Part shown: positions 1 through 8,052 of the stretch, piece by piece
Layout of the letters: every line of letters starts with the position of its first letter
Position numbering within the stretch: position 1 is the first letter of the stretch
Assembly: GCA_017938985.1 (NCBI GenBank)
Contig: JAGBAK010000058.1
Location: 1-64,000, forward strand
DNA length: 64,000 nt
Source: Clostridia bacterium
Lineage (GTDB): Bacteria > Bacillota > Clostridia > Oscillospirales > Acutalibacteraceae
Reading direction: 5' to 3'
Translations under genes and position numbers: made by a program
The notes under the pieces: generated by a model
Told to the model about the DNA's origin: nothing
What the model saw: the letters and a program-made list of their open reading frames with translations, nothing else
The model's database searches: none

Positions 1-78
1 ATGAGCACAAAAAGAAGGGTAAAAAAGCGAAATTTTAGCCCTAAATTGTAAACAATTTGTTAAAAATGCGGTTGCGTA

Positions 79-107
79 TTGAAATTACGAACTTGATATG
101 TTATAAT
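79..107 (+). promoter_or_regulatory. Sigma-A-type promoter of rpsB-tsf
   Basis: TTGAAA at 79-84 and TATAAT at 102-107 are separated by exactly 17 bases, close to the vegetative consensus. Transcription would start near 114, leaving a leader of about 110 bases before rpsB. The first ~50 bases of the window could hold the tail of an upstream gene (short reading frames stop at 38 and 51), but this cannot be supported. Confidence 0.8.
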
Positions 108-115
108 ATTCAGGC

Positions 116-226
116 TTGCGTAAACCGCAAAGTAAAAATACACACACATGACAAGGTGTGATCGGTGCCCAAACGGGTGACAGCACGACGCTCATGTGGT
201 GGAAAAAACCGAAGGAGGACATAAAA
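116..226 (+). promoter_or_regulatory. Structured 5' leader of rpsB
   Basis: The untranslated leader contains successive inverted repeats: TTGCG/CGCAA (116-120 with 126-130), CACAC/GTGTG (143-147 with 156-160) and GTGC/GCAC (165-168 with 183-186) enclosing CCC/GGG. Ribosomal protein operons are often autoregulated through leader RNA (known for S2 in other bacteria), so a protein-binding leader is plausible here. This is inference; I did not match it to a named RNA family. Confidence 0.4.
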
Positions 227-946
227 ATGTCTATCATTACCATGAAACAGATGCTGGAGGCCGGCGTACATTTCGGTCACCACACCAGAAGATGGAACCC
301 CAAGATGGCTGAGTACATCTTCACAGAGCGTAACGGCATCTACATCATCGACCTTCAGAAAACAGTTAAGAAGCTCGAAGAAGCCTATATGTTCATCCGT
401 GAGATCGCAGCTGAGGGCGGCGAAGTTCTCTTCGTTGGCACAAAGAAGCAGGCTCAGGATTCCGTTAAGGAAGAAGCTATCCGTTGCGGTATGCCTTTCG
501 TAAACGCACGTTGGCTCGGCGGTATGCTCACAAACTTCAACACAATCCAGAAGAGAATCAAGAGACTTGCTCAGCTTAAGGCTATGGAAGCTGACGGCAC
601 ATTTGACCTTCTTCCCAAGAAGGAAGTTGCCAAGCTTGCACTTGAAATCGAAAAGCTCGAAAAGTTCATGGGCGGTATCACAGAAATGAAAAAGCAGCCC
701 GCTGCTATGTTCATCGTTGACCCCCGCAAAGAAAGAATCGCTGTTCTCGAAGCAAAGAAGCTCGGTATTCCGATCGTTGCTATCGTTGACACAAACTGCG
801 ATCCCGACGAAGTTGACTACGTAATCCCCGGCAACGATGACGCTATCCGTGCTGTTAAGCTTATCGCAGGCGCAATGGCAGACGCAGTTATCGAAGGCAG
901 ACAGGGCGAGCAGACAGCTCCCGAAGCAGCAGCAGAGGAGGAATAA
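227..946 (+). CDS. rpsB: 30S ribosomal protein S2
   Basis: S2 protein of the small ribosomal subunit, 239 residues. The start [20 protein letters not shown] is the classic S2 N-terminus, and the body carries the expected GTKKQAQ and [11 protein letters not shown] segments. The acidic Ala/Glu-rich tail is common in clostridial S2. The ATG at 227 is chosen because GAAGGAGG lies 8 bases upstream; a longer in-frame extension to 158 has no ribosome binding site and runs through the structured leader. tsf follows after 4 bases, the usual rpsB-tsf pairing. Confidence 0.98.
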   Translation: MSIITMKQMLEAGVHFGHHTRRWNPKMAEYIFTERNGIYIIDLQKTVKKLEEAYMFIREIAAEGGEVLFVGTKKQAQDSVKEEAIRCGMPFVNARWLGGMLTNFNTIQKRIKRLAQLKAMEADGTFDLLPKKEVAKLALEIEKLEKFMGGITEMKKQPAAMFIVDPRKERIAVLEAKKLGIPIVAIVDTNCDPDEVDYVIPGNDDAIRAVKLIAGAMADAVIEGRQGEQTAPEAAAEEE

Positions 947-950
947 TATA

Positions 951-2042
951 ATGGCAGCATTTACAGCTAAAGACGTTCAGGCTCTCAGAGAAAAAACCAA
1001 CGTTGGCATGATGGATTGCAAAAAAGCACTCGTTGAAGCTGACGGTGATATGGATAAGGCAGTTGAAATCCTTCGTGAAAAGGGTCTCGCAACTGCAGCT
1101 AAAAAGGCAAGCAGAATCGCAGCAGAAGGCGTTATCGGTCTTTATTCAGACGGCAACGCATCAGCTCTTATCGAGCTCAACTGCGAAACTGACTTCGTAG
1201 GCAACGGCCCTGAATTCAAGGCTCTTGCCAACCAGATTGCAAAGACTGTTGTTCTCAGCAAGCCCGCTGACCTCGACGCTCTTCTTGCAACAACAATCGC
1301 AGATGGCACTCTTTCAGTTGCCGATGCTATCCAGGAGCTCTTCCTTTCACTCCGTGAAAACCTCAAGCTCCGCCGCTTTGTTCTTGTTGAAGGCACAGCA
1401 GTTTCTTACATCCACGCAGGCGGCTCCGTTGGCGTTCTTGTAAGCTTTGACACAAACGCAGCTGACAACGCTGATTTTGTTGCTATGGGTAAAAACATCG
1501 CAATGCAGGTTGCAGCTATGAACCCCGAATATCTCAGCAAGGACAACATTTCAGCTGATGAGCTTGAAAAGATGAAGTCCATCACAATCGACAGCTCACT
1601 CAACAAGCCCGAATCACTTCCCAAGCCCATTCTCAGAAAGCTCTTTGAAAAGGCTATCGCTGAAAATCTCTTCAGTGCAGAAGACGTTGCTGCTTACGAA
1701 GATCAGAAGAATAACAACTTCCTCTTCAACTTCCTTTCAAAGGAAGCAGTTGCAACTCTTGCATCTCTTGCAGTTGCAGGCAAAGAAGAGTTTGTTAACG
1801 ATAAGATTTTTGCAGGCGCAGTTGACGGCCGTATTAAGAAGCAGATCAAGGAAATCTGCCTTCTTGAGCAGCCCTTCGTTCGCTCAGACCTCTTTGACGG
1901 CACAGTTGCAGGCTATGTAGCTGACGTTGCAAAGAAGCTTGGCGCAGAAATCAAGGTTACAGGCTTCTCACGTCTTGCAAAGGGTGAAGGCATTGAGAAG
2001 AAGGAAGACAACTTCGCTGCTGAAGTTGCAAGCATGATGTAA
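951..2042 (+). CDS. tsf: Translation elongation factor Ts, with a C-terminal-half insertion
   Basis: Nucleotide exchange factor for EF-Tu. The UBA-like N-terminus (VQALREKTNVGMMDCKKAL), the TDFV motif (residues 80-83) and the closing segment CLLEQPFV (303-310) are all present. The ATG at 951 follows GAGGAGG. At 363 residues it is much longer than the roughly 280-310 usual in bacteria. The excess lies between about residues 219 and 290, just before GRIKKQIKEICLLEQPFV, and resembles an inserted helical segment. The frame is open with no sign of a frameshift. Cotranscribed with rpsB. Confidence 0.95.
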   Translation: MAAFTAKDVQALREKTNVGMMDCKKALVEADGDMDKAVEILREKGLATAAKKASRIAAEGVIGLYSDGNASALIELNCETDFVGNGPEFKALANQIAKTVVLSKPADLDALLATTIADGTLSVADAIQELFLSLRENLKLRRFVLVEGTAVSYIHAGGSVGVLVSFDTNAADNADFVAMGKNIAMQVAAMNPEYLSKDNISADELEKMKSITIDSSLNKPESLPKPILRKLFEKAIAENLFSAEDVAAYEDQKNNNFLFNFLSKEAVATLASLAVAGKEEFVNDKIFAGAVDGRIKKQIKEICLLEQPFVRSDLFDGTVAGYVADVAKKLGAEIKVTGFSRLAKGEGIEKKEDNFAAEVASMM

Positions 2043-2062
2043 TCATCACAATATAAAACATT

Positions 2063-2097
2063 ACGGCTGTTACCAATCGGTAGCAGCCGTTTTTTTA
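2063..2097 (+). terminator. Rho-independent terminator after tsf (probably bidirectional)
   Basis: A 12-bp stem (2063-2074 with 2079-2090, one G-U pair) with a 4-base loop is followed by a run of eight T. On the other strand the same stem lies just past the GNAT stop at 2095 and is followed by a weaker T-rich stretch, so it may serve both converging transcripts. Confidence 0.9.
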
Positions 2098-2628
2098 TTT
2101 ACTGATACTGTAAAAATCAAGAATGTTTGCATCAAGATTTTTGCCTGTTTTATAATAAACAGTTTCTTCATAGGGTATTTGCTTCATGCCTATTTTCTGC
2201 ATTACTCTGCCTGAACCAACGTTTTCTTTTATATGAGCCGCTTCAATTGCCTCGAAGCCGACGTCATTCAAAAGATAATCCCTTACGGCGGCAGCAGCTT
2301 CCGTAACGATTCCTTTGTTCCAGAATTCGCTGTCGATGCACCAGCCGAGAACGGCTTTTTGCTCATAGAGCACCACAACGTCAATGCAGCCTATAACCCT
2401 TTTATTGTATTCAATAGCCCAACGGTAAGTTGACTTGTGAACATATTGATTTTTCCAGTGTCTGCAGAGTTTTTTTGTGATTTTGGGGTCGGTGTGCTTA
2501 TCCCAGGTAACGTATTTTGAAACCTCTTCCTTGCTTGCGTATCTGAACACGTCTTTATAATCGCTTGTTTTTATTTTACGCAGCACCAGACGCTCCGTTT
2601 TTAAAGTTTTTGTTCCTTTATGTTTCAT
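2095..2628 (-). CDS. GNAT family N-acetyltransferase (RimJ/RimL type)
   Basis: A 177-residue acetyl-CoA-dependent acetyltransferase. The N-terminus TLKTERLVLRKIKTSDYKDV is typical of the RimJ/RimL/Acetyltransf_3 group. The segment ending FWNKGIVTEAAAAVRDY gives the acetyl-CoA-binding motif, and ENVGSGRVMQKIGMKQ is the conserved C-terminal region. Substrate unknown; relatives modify ribosomal protein N-termini, antibiotics or small amines. It is last in a four-gene minus-strand operon behind a candidate attenuator, 10 bases after the previous GNAT. GAGGAT precedes the ATG. Confidence 0.85.
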   Translation of the reverse strand: MKHKGTKTLKTERLVLRKIKTSDYKDVFRYASKEEVSKYVTWDKHTDPKITKKLCRHWKNQYVHKSTYRWAIEYNKRVIGCIDVVVLYEQKAVLGWCIDSEFWNKGIVTEAAAAVRDYLLNDVGFEAIEAAHIKENVGSGRVMQKIGMKQIPYEETVYYKTGKNLDANILDFYSISK

Positions 2629-2638
2629 TTTAATATCC

Positions 2639-3190
2639 TCAATCCATATGCATTCTGTAATTCTTTACTTTATAAGTTACAGAGCCGTCACGCTTGGAAT
2701 GTTCGCCATAGCTTTCAAATTTCAGACCGCACTTTTCCATAACTCTGCCCGATGCAGGGTTATCAACCGCGTGACTTGCTGTGAAATCTTTTACACCGTG
2801 AACCTCGTGAGAAAACTCTATAATTCTCTTTGCAGCTTCGGTTGTGTAACCCTTGTTCCAATATTCATATCTTATGTTATAGCCGAATCCCCAAGCACCA
2901 TCATCATTTCCCATCGGACCGATGCTGATACTGCCGATAAGAATATTCCCTTCTTTCAATACAATTCCCCAATGAAAATCTTCTTCAACGGGAACTATGT
3001 CGTTAATCCAGCGAACTGACTGGTTTATATCGGTATAAAGGGGATAGGACATAAACTTGTTGACCCTCGGGTCACTGTGCCATATAAATGCCGTTTTGGC
3101 ATCTTCGGGGGTTAAGGGTCTTAAAATCAACCGTTCCGTTTCAAGAACGGGAGTTCTTTCATAATATAATTCTTGATTTGTTTTATTCAT
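2639..3190 (-). CDS. GNAT family N-acetyltransferase (RimJ/RimL type)
   Basis: A 183-residue acetyltransferase with the RimJ/RimL pattern: ETERLILRPLTPEDAKTAF at the N-terminus, WNKGYTTEAAKRIIEF as the acetyl-CoA loop, and NPASGRVMEKCGLKFE near the end. It is related to, but clearly different from, the next gene downstream, so the pair could be an old duplication with divergent substrates. The start ATG overlaps the TGA of the upstream phosphodiesterase gene (ATGA), indicating translational coupling. Confidence 0.85.
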   Translation of the reverse strand: MNKTNQELYYERTPVLETERLILRPLTPEDAKTAFIWHSDPRVNKFMSYPLYTDINQSVRWINDIVPVEEDFHWGIVLKEGNILIGSISIGPMGNDDGAWGFGYNIRYEYWNKGYTTEAAKRIIEFSHEVHGVKDFTASHAVDNPASGRVMEKCGLKFESYGEHSKRDGSVTYKVKNYRMHMD

Positions 3191-4308
3191 TTCTTACACC
3201 TTTTCTTTGTTTCGATTGCGATAAACGGTACGGTCATTTCTTCTTCGGTCAGACCGGCGTGAACACCGATAAACGGGCGTTCTTCACGCTTGATAAATAA
3301 CGATTTTTCACCTGTTGCAACGGCGAGAAAATCACCGACAAAATCATAAGTTTTCGGATGGGGTTTACCGAATCCCAAAAGATTTTTCGCAAAAACTTCT
3401 TCTTTTGTTAAAAGCTTAAAATCATCGCCGAAAAGTTTGTTAAACTCGTTTCCGAAATCATCCTTCATACCGTCTTTCACAAAAAAGCTCAAGGCTCTTG
3501 CTTCGATTGACGGAGGATGTTTCAACATTGCGGAAAGCTCGGGATAATCCTCAAGGTATTCATTCACACCGTCATACAATCCGTGGTCTGCAGTGATGAT
3601 AACAAGCGAATTTTTAAGACTTTTGCAAAGCTTTTCAACTTCGCTGTTAATCAACAAAATTTGTTCGTGTGCCTGCGCGCTTTTAACACCGTGATAATGC
3701 ATTTCTGTGTCAGGCTGATGCCAATAGGTGTAAATATATTTTTTCTTTCTTCTTCTCGCAAGCCGTTTTACTGTTCTGCAAATATGTGGCACGCTTTTTA
3801 TATGGTGCTTCGAAAACGGCGAAACGTAATAAGCCGTGCCTTTACCGTTTATTTCTTCAATACGCTCAAATATTCTTTTATAAGGGATATGTGTCCACCC
3901 TACGTTATAATCTGCTGCAGGCTCACCGTTTTTCTGTAAAGCATTGCGGAATACCGCAACATTTTCGCCTATTTCATCAAAGTATAAATCCCATCCAAGC
4001 CAGGCTGTTTCGACGGGAGAGTATCCGCTTTCTATTGCTGTTGTTGCCGCAACGGTTGTTGAGGGGAATACAGACGAAACAGGACACACAAAATGTTTTC
4101 TCAGAAAGTCATTTTCGTTCAGGTGTTCGTTGATTGCTGAAACGCCCAAGCCGTCAAAAAGCATTACGATTATATTTTTGTAATCTTTTTCAAGTAATTT
4201 ATCAAATTCGGGTAATGTTTTATGTTGGCAGTCTTTAACACCGAAATGATTTAAAACAGACGAAGCGATTGATAAAATGCTTCTGTCATAATTCGGGTAT
4301 GTAATCAT
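3187..4308 (-). CDS. Alkaline-phosphatase-superfamily phosphodiesterase (nucleotide pyrophosphatase type)
   Basis: A 373-residue hydrolase of the type I phosphodiesterase/nucleotide pyrophosphatase family. The first metal site is in IIVMLFDGLG, the nucleophile threonine in VFPSTTVAATTA, the second metal site in ITADHGLYDG, and a late His in IGVHAG. No signal peptide, so probably cytoplasmic. Natural substrate unknown; relatives split phosphodiester or pyrophosphate bonds of nucleotides and lipids. Second structural gene of the operon, 4 bases after the methyltransferase, with GGAG before the ATG. Confidence 0.8.
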   Translation of the reverse strand: MITYPNYDRSILSIASSVLNHFGVKDCQHKTLPEFDKLLEKDYKNIIVMLFDGLGVSAINEHLNENDFLRKHFVCPVSSVFPSTTVAATTAIESGYSPVETAWLGWDLYFDEIGENVAVFRNALQKNGEPAADYNVGWTHIPYKRIFERIEEINGKGTAYYVSPFSKHHIKSVPHICRTVKRLARRRKKKYIYTYWHQPDTEMHYHGVKSAQAHEQILLINSEVEKLCKSLKNSLVIITADHGLYDGVNEYLEDYPELSAMLKHPPSIEARALSFFVKDGMKDDFGNEFNKLFGDDFKLLTKEEVFAKNLLGFGKPHPKTYDFVGDFLAVATGEKSLFIKREERPFIGVHAGLTEEEMTVPFIAIETKKRCKK

Positions 4309-4312
4309 AGTT

Positions 4313-5149
4313 TTACTCCTTTCTCAACACGTCAAGTGTGTGGTGTGATAAACCGATTAAATCCTGCCTTTCGCAGGTTTTGAAATGATATTTCAGATAC
4401 AGTTCATAGGTTTCATCATCCATTTTGTCTATAACTTCACGCATATGGCAGGCATAACCGTTGGTTGCAAGGAAATGCAGTCTTTCCGTATTCAGTTCCT
4501 CCGTCAGCTCAAATATTTCATCTCTTGTGTAGAGCTTGAAAACTCCGTGCGGAGGGAAGAATGTTTCAAAGGTTTCGGTGTCAATGAGCCCGTTTTCGAT
4601 GCTGTACTGTACCTTGTTGTTTTTGAAAATTCCCGTTAAAACAGAAGGGTCAACCATACAATATGCAACGAAAACAAAGCCATCGCTTTTAGTAATTCGC
4701 ATTGCTTCTGACAGTGCCTTTTTCTGATCTTCAACCGTATAGAGATGATACATCGGACCGAGCAAAAGCGTTACGTCATAAGTGTTATCCTCAAACGCCG
4801 ATAAATCAAGTGCATTGCCTTGTCTGATGCTGATTTTTTCATTCGGCTGTGTTTTTGATTTAAAAATCTCGATATTATGCTCGATGAGTTCAACGGCATC
4901 GACCTCAAAACCTTTTTGAGCAAAATAATGCGAGTATCTGCCCGTAGCGGCACCGATTTCTATAATCTTCATACCGTCTTTCAGATATTTCTCAATATAC
5001 TTTGTGGTTGTAAGGAATTCGATTCTGCCGTGCTTTGATAAAAGGCGGGAATCCTCGTCGATACGGTTATAGAAATCTACAAGATGATCACCTGTTTTTA
5101 CAGGTTGCTTTTTGAAAAGTTTCTTTTTGATTAAATCAAATAATTTCAT
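4313..5149 (-). CDS. SAM-dependent class I methyltransferase
   Basis: A 278-residue methyltransferase. Motif I is MKIIEIGAATGRYSHYFA, the acidic end of strand 2 is FEVDAVELIEHN, and a motif-IV-like stretch is YDVTLLLGPMYHLY; together they form a Rossmann-type SAM fold. The target is not evident from sequence; similar proteins methylate small molecules. It is the first structural gene of a four-gene operon. AGGAG lies upstream, and a terminator-like hairpin 21 bases before the start separates it from a short leader ORF, so expression may be conditional. Confidence 0.85.
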   Translation of the reverse strand: MKLFDLIKKKLFKKQPVKTGDHLVDFYNRIDEDSRLLSKHGRIEFLTTTKYIEKYLKDGMKIIEIGAATGRYSHYFAQKGFEVDAVELIEHNIEIFKSKTQPNEKISIRQGNALDLSAFEDNTYDVTLLLGPMYHLYTVEDQKKALSEAMRITKSDGFVFVAYCMVDPSVLTGIFKNNKVQYSIENGLIDTETFETFFPPHGVFKLYTRDEIFELTEELNTERLHFLATNGYACHMREVIDKMDDETYELYLKYHFKTCERQDLIGLSHHTLDVLRKE

Positions 5150-5169
5150 AATAAATCTCCTTTGGATAT

Positions 5170-5210
5170 AAAAATAAACGGTGTAAGTATCTGCAGCTAC
5201 TTACACCGTT
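5170..5210 (-). terminator. Attenuator-like terminator between leader ORF and methyltransferase
   Basis: A perfect 13-bp stem (5198-5210 with 5177-5189, 8-base loop) is followed on the minus strand by TATTTTTAT. It sits between the leader ORF stop (5233) and the methyltransferase start (5149). The first arm (GGTGTAAG, 5207-5200) can pair instead with CTTATACC inside the leader ORF (5265-5258; eight pairs, one G-U). An extra UAUA/UAUA helix lies beyond a small internal loop. This is the layout of an antiterminator/terminator switch. Confidence 0.7.
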
Positions 5211-5232
5211 ATAAACATATGGAAATATTACT

Positions 5233-5346
5233 TTATCTATCCCAAAATGAATATAGAGGTATAAGCCTGCCAGATGATGACTGATAATCATGCTGTGCAA
5301 GCCAGAGGATATCCATATCGTGTTTTTGATTCAAATATGCGTTCAT
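5233..5346 (-). CDS. Putative 37-residue leader peptide
   Basis: An open frame of 37 codons starting MNAYLNQKHDMDILWLAQHD and ending YSFWDR. GAGGT is 6 bases before the ATG and a good promoter lies immediately upstream. It is followed by a terminator-like hairpin and then the methyltransferase operon, so the most economical reading is a regulatory leader peptide whose translation state controls readthrough. Codons 27-31 (R-L-I-P-L) include the sequence that could pair with the terminator arm. No homology is claimed; it could also be a small functional protein. Confidence 0.55.
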   Translation of the reverse strand: MNAYLNQKHDMDILWLAQHDYQSSSGRLIPLYSFWDR

Positions 5347-5365
5347 AAAATTACCTCTTTTTTTC

Positions 5366-5394
5366 AATATAGCACAATAAAAATGTTAAATCAA
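5366..5394 (-). promoter_or_regulatory. Promoter of the leader ORF/methyltransferase operon
   Basis: On the minus strand TTGATT (5394-5389), a 17-base spacer and TATATT (5371-5366), with TG one base upstream of the -10 (extended -10). The predicted start near 5359 places the leader ORF ribosome site almost at the 5' end of the mRNA. Confidence 0.7.
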
Positions 5395-5466
5395 TATGAC
5401 TATTGCCGAATTTTTCTTAATTGGCGGTTAATAATATTATTAATAAATCACAAAGGAGCGATTACA

Positions 5467-5652
5467 ATGGCTAACCTTACCGCAAAAGAGCTTTCGGCGC
5501 TTGAAGACCAGCTTAACTGCGAGCAGATGCTCATCAAAAAGTTCAAACTGTTTGCGCAGAACGCAACCGACCCTCAGATTAAAACCACCTGCGAAAATAT
5601 GGCGGCTCGCCACAAGCAGCATTTTGATACCCTTATGGGTCATCTTTCATAA
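5467..5652 (+). CDS. Small CotF-operon-type protein (61 aa)
   Basis: A 61-residue helical protein beginning MANLTAKELSALEDQLNCEQ, with the ending MAARHKQHFDTLMGHL typical of the small proteins encoded just upstream of CotF-like spore coat genes in Clostridia. GGAG lies 9 bases before the ATG. The pattern (two helices with Glu and His) recalls half of a ferritin-like bundle. The gene 12 bases downstream is CotF-like, so a joint role in the spore coat is likely. Exact function unknown. Confidence 0.7.
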   Translation: MANLTAKELSALEDQLNCEQMLIKKFKLFAQNATDPQIKTTCENMAARHKQHFDTLMGHLS

Positions 5653-5664
5653 GGAGGATTTGCA

Positions 5665-5937
5665 ATGAACAATCAGGCTTTCACCGACAGAGAGATTATG
5701 GATGACATTCTGACCTCGCAGAAGCACATCACGGGCGTCTATAACACTTTTTCAAACGAATGTGTTAATGAAAATCTTCAGGCAGATATGCTTTCTATTC
5801 TCAAAGAAGAGCATAATATGCAGTTTTCCGTTTTTACGGATATGCAGAGCAGGGGATGGTACAGCCCTGCAGCGGCTGAGCAGCAGAAGGTAACGGAAGC
5901 TAAAACAAAATTTCAGGGTATCGCCGCACAGCTTTAA
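5665..5937 (+). CDS. CotF-family spore coat protein
   Basis: A 90-residue protein with the coat protein F signature: the pattern YNTFSNECVNENLQADMLSI, then ILKEEHNMQFSVFTDMQSRGW and a Tyr/Pro-rich turn. Members form helical, ferritin-like bundles and occur in the coat of Bacillus and clostridial spores. AAGGAGG precedes the ATG by 6 bases. Cotranscribed with the 61-residue gene upstream and ended by a strong terminator. I could not identify a convincing sporulation promoter. Confidence 0.75.
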   Translation: MNNQAFTDREIMDDILTSQKHITGVYNTFSNECVNENLQADMLSILKEEHNMQFSVFTDMQSRGWYSPAAAEQQKVTEAKTKFQGIAAQL

Positions 5938-5949
5938 ACAATTTAACCG

Positions 5950-5990
5950 TTTCGGAGTATTCGTTTTTGCGGATGCTCCGAAAACTTTTT
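5950..5990 (+). terminator. Terminator after the CotF-like gene
   Basis: Stem 5950-5963 with 5970-5983 (core TTTCGGAG/CTCCGAAA, inner part with G-U pairs), six-base loop, followed by ACTTTTT. Confidence 0.8.
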
Positions 5991-6011
5991 ACTAAATATT
6001 TAAAAAAGGGG

Positions 6012-6040
6012 TTGGAAAATAATTACTTATGCATTATAAT
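6012..6040 (+). promoter_or_regulatory. Promoter of hprK operon
   Basis: TTGGAA at 6012-6017, 17-base spacer, TATAAT at 6035-6040. It lies 45 bases before the hprK start and just after the preceding terminator, so it begins a new transcription unit. Confidence 0.75.
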
Positions 6041-6084
6041 GTAATTAATATGGGTTTATGAGTACCCGAATCAAGGAGATTATT

Positions 6085-7050
6085 ATGACTAAATACTCTG
6101 TTTCACTTGAAAAGGTTGTCAACGACCTTTCGCTTAACGTTATTTACACCCCTACAGAGATTTCGGATATTTATATCAACTCGCAGGATGTAAACCGACC
6201 CGGTCTTATTCTGACAGGCTTTGATAACTATTTTGACCCTGCGCGTATTCAGTTTATCGGTCTGACGGAGCTTGAATACATAAAAAGCCTTGATAAAGAG
6301 CAGTTTATTGAATGCTCAGAGAGATTTCTCTCAAAAAGACCCGCTGCCGTTATTGTTACCCGTGACCTCAAATGCAGCAAGCGTTTTCTTGAAATTGCAA
6401 AAAAATATGAGGTTCCCATTCTCGGCACGGCAGAAGCAACATCAAGCTGTATGGCTGCGGCAATCTCTTACCTCGGCGTTGAACTTGCTCAGCGTATAAC
6501 TCGTCACGGCGTTCTTGTTGAGGTTTACGGTGAAGGCGTTCTTATCCTTGGCGACAGCGGCGTCGGTAAAAGCGAAACTGCTCTTGAGCTTATCAAAAGA
6601 GGTCACAGACTTATTGCTGATGACGCCGTTGAAATCAGAAGAGTTTCAAACAAAACACTCGTCGGCTCTGCGCCTGATAATATCCGCCATTTCATTGAGC
6701 TTCGCGGTGTAGGCGTTCTCAATGCCCGCCGTCTTTTCGGTATGGGTGCCGTTAAGCTCACGGAAAAGGTTGATATGGTTGTTCAGCTTGAACCCTGGGA
6801 CAGCGAAAAGGTTTATGACAGGCTCGGTCTTGAAAATGAGTATACAGAAATTCTCGGCATAAACGTTCCCGTTACAACCGTTCCCGTAAAACCGGGACGT
6901 AACCTTTCAATTATTATTGAGGCAGCCGCCATGAATAACAGACAAAAGAAGATGGGTTACAATGCGGCAAGAGAGCTTCTCCACAGCCTTGGAATGACCG
7001 ACGATATCATTCCCGCAAAAAAAGAACTTGAATTTTGGCATGATTTTTAA
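6085..7050 (+). CDS. hprK: HPr kinase/phosphorylase
   Basis: Bifunctional enzyme that phosphorylates HPr on its regulatory serine, or reverses this, as the sensor of carbon catabolite control in Firmicutes. 321 residues, normal for the family. The C-terminal domain has Walker A GDSGVGKS (156-163) and the HprK signature IELRGVGVLNARRLFGMGAV. The ATG at 6085 is preferred over an in-frame ATG at 6058 because AAGGAG precedes it. First gene of a run with glucokinase, murB, whiA and dnaE. Confidence 0.97.
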   Translation: MTKYSVSLEKVVNDLSLNVIYTPTEISDIYINSQDVNRPGLILTGFDNYFDPARIQFIGLTELEYIKSLDKEQFIECSERFLSKRPAAVIVTRDLKCSKRFLEIAKKYEVPILGTAEATSSCMAAAISYLGVELAQRITRHGVLVEVYGEGVLILGDSGVGKSETALELIKRGHRLIADDAVEIRRVSNKTLVGSAPDNIRHFIELRGVGVLNARRLFGMGAVKLTEKVDMVVQLEPWDSEKVYDRLGLENEYTEILGINVPVTTVPVKPGRNLSIIIEAAAMNNRQKKMGYNAARELLHSLGMTDDIIPAKKELEFWHDF

Positions 7051-7089
7051 TAATAATTAAGGATATATTTTCTTTGGAGGTAATAAAAT

Positions 7090-8034
7090 ATGTACAGAAT
7101 CGGTGTTGACCTCGGCGGCACAAACATTGCAGTCGGCGTTGTAGACGAAAACATGAAAATCATCGGCAGAGGAAAGGTTAAAACCAGATGCCCCAGACCT
7201 GCCGCAGAAATCTTTGACGATATCGCACTTGCAGTTGAAATGGCTGTCAAGGATGCAGGCGTCTCAATGGATGACGTTATCAGTGTCGGTGTCGGCACAC
7301 CCGGCTCGGTTAACAAATCAAACGGCTACATTGAATTTGCAAATAACCTTGATTTCAACCAGGTTCCCGCAAAAGAAATGCTTGAAGAAAGAATCGGCAA
7401 GCCCGTTTACCTTGATAATGATGCAAACTGTGCAGCTCTCGGCGAAGCAGTTGCAGGTGTCGGCAACGGTGTTAAGGATTTTGTTGCAATCACACTCGGA
7501 ACGGGCGTTGGCAGCGGCATTATTATTGACGGTAAAATCGTTGTTGGTGCAAACTACTGCGCAGGCGAAATGGGTCACATGGTTATTTCCGTTGACGGTA
7601 TTCCCTGCAACTGTGGCAGAAAGGGTTGCTGGGAGCAGTATTCATCCGCAACCGCTCTTATTTCACAGACAAAAGAAGCAATGAAAAATAACCCCGACAG
7701 CCTTATGTGGCAAATGACCGGCGGTATTGACAACGTAAGCGGCAGAACTGCTTTTGATGCAATGCGTCAGGGTGATAAAGCCGCAACAGAAGTTGTTGAT
7801 AAATATATTTATTATCTTTCAATAGGTATCAGTAACGTTATCAATGCACTTCAGCCTGAAATTATCTGCATCGGCGGCGGTGTAAGCCATGAAGGCGATT
7901 ATCTCCTTAAGCCTCTTCAGAAATATGTTGAAGATCAGAGATACAGCATCTACTCATCAAAGCAGACACAGATTGTTGCCGCTCAGCTCGGTAACGATGC
8001 CGGCATCTTTGGTGCTGCACTTCTTGACGAATAA
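7090..8034 (+). CDS. glcK: ROK-family glucokinase
   Basis: ATP-dependent sugar kinase, 314 residues, probably converting glucose to glucose 6-phosphate. The N-terminal phosphate-binding loop IGVDLGGTNIAVGVVD, the sugar-binding LDNDANCAALGE and GEMGHMVI, and the ROK zinc motif CNCGRKGCWEQYSS are all present. The position next to hprK fits a role at the entry of glycolysis. TGGAGG precedes the ATG. Other hexoses or N-acetylmannosamine cannot be excluded from sequence alone. Confidence 0.92.
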   Translation: MYRIGVDLGGTNIAVGVVDENMKIIGRGKVKTRCPRPAAEIFDDIALAVEMAVKDAGVSMDDVISVGVGTPGSVNKSNGYIEFANNLDFNQVPAKEMLEERIGKPVYLDNDANCAALGEAVAGVGNGVKDFVAITLGTGVGSGIIIDGKIVVGANYCAGEMGHMVISVDGIPCNCGRKGCWEQYSSATALISQTKEAMKNNPDSLMWQMTGGIDNVSGRTAFDAMRQGDKAATEVVDKYIYYLSIGISNVINALQPEIICIGGGVSHEGDYLLKPLQKYVEDQRYSIYSSKQTQIVAAQLGNDAGIFGAALLDE

Positions 8035-8052
8035 TTAATTTCGGAGGATTCA

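Noticed and set aside
1..51. C-terminal tail of an upstream gene
   Set aside because: Two frames give short Lys-rich tails ending at 38 and 51, but nothing identifies a protein.
158..226. N-terminal extension of S2 starting at 158
   Set aside because: No ribosome site, covers the structured leader; the ATG at 227 has a strong one and the canonical S2 N-terminus.
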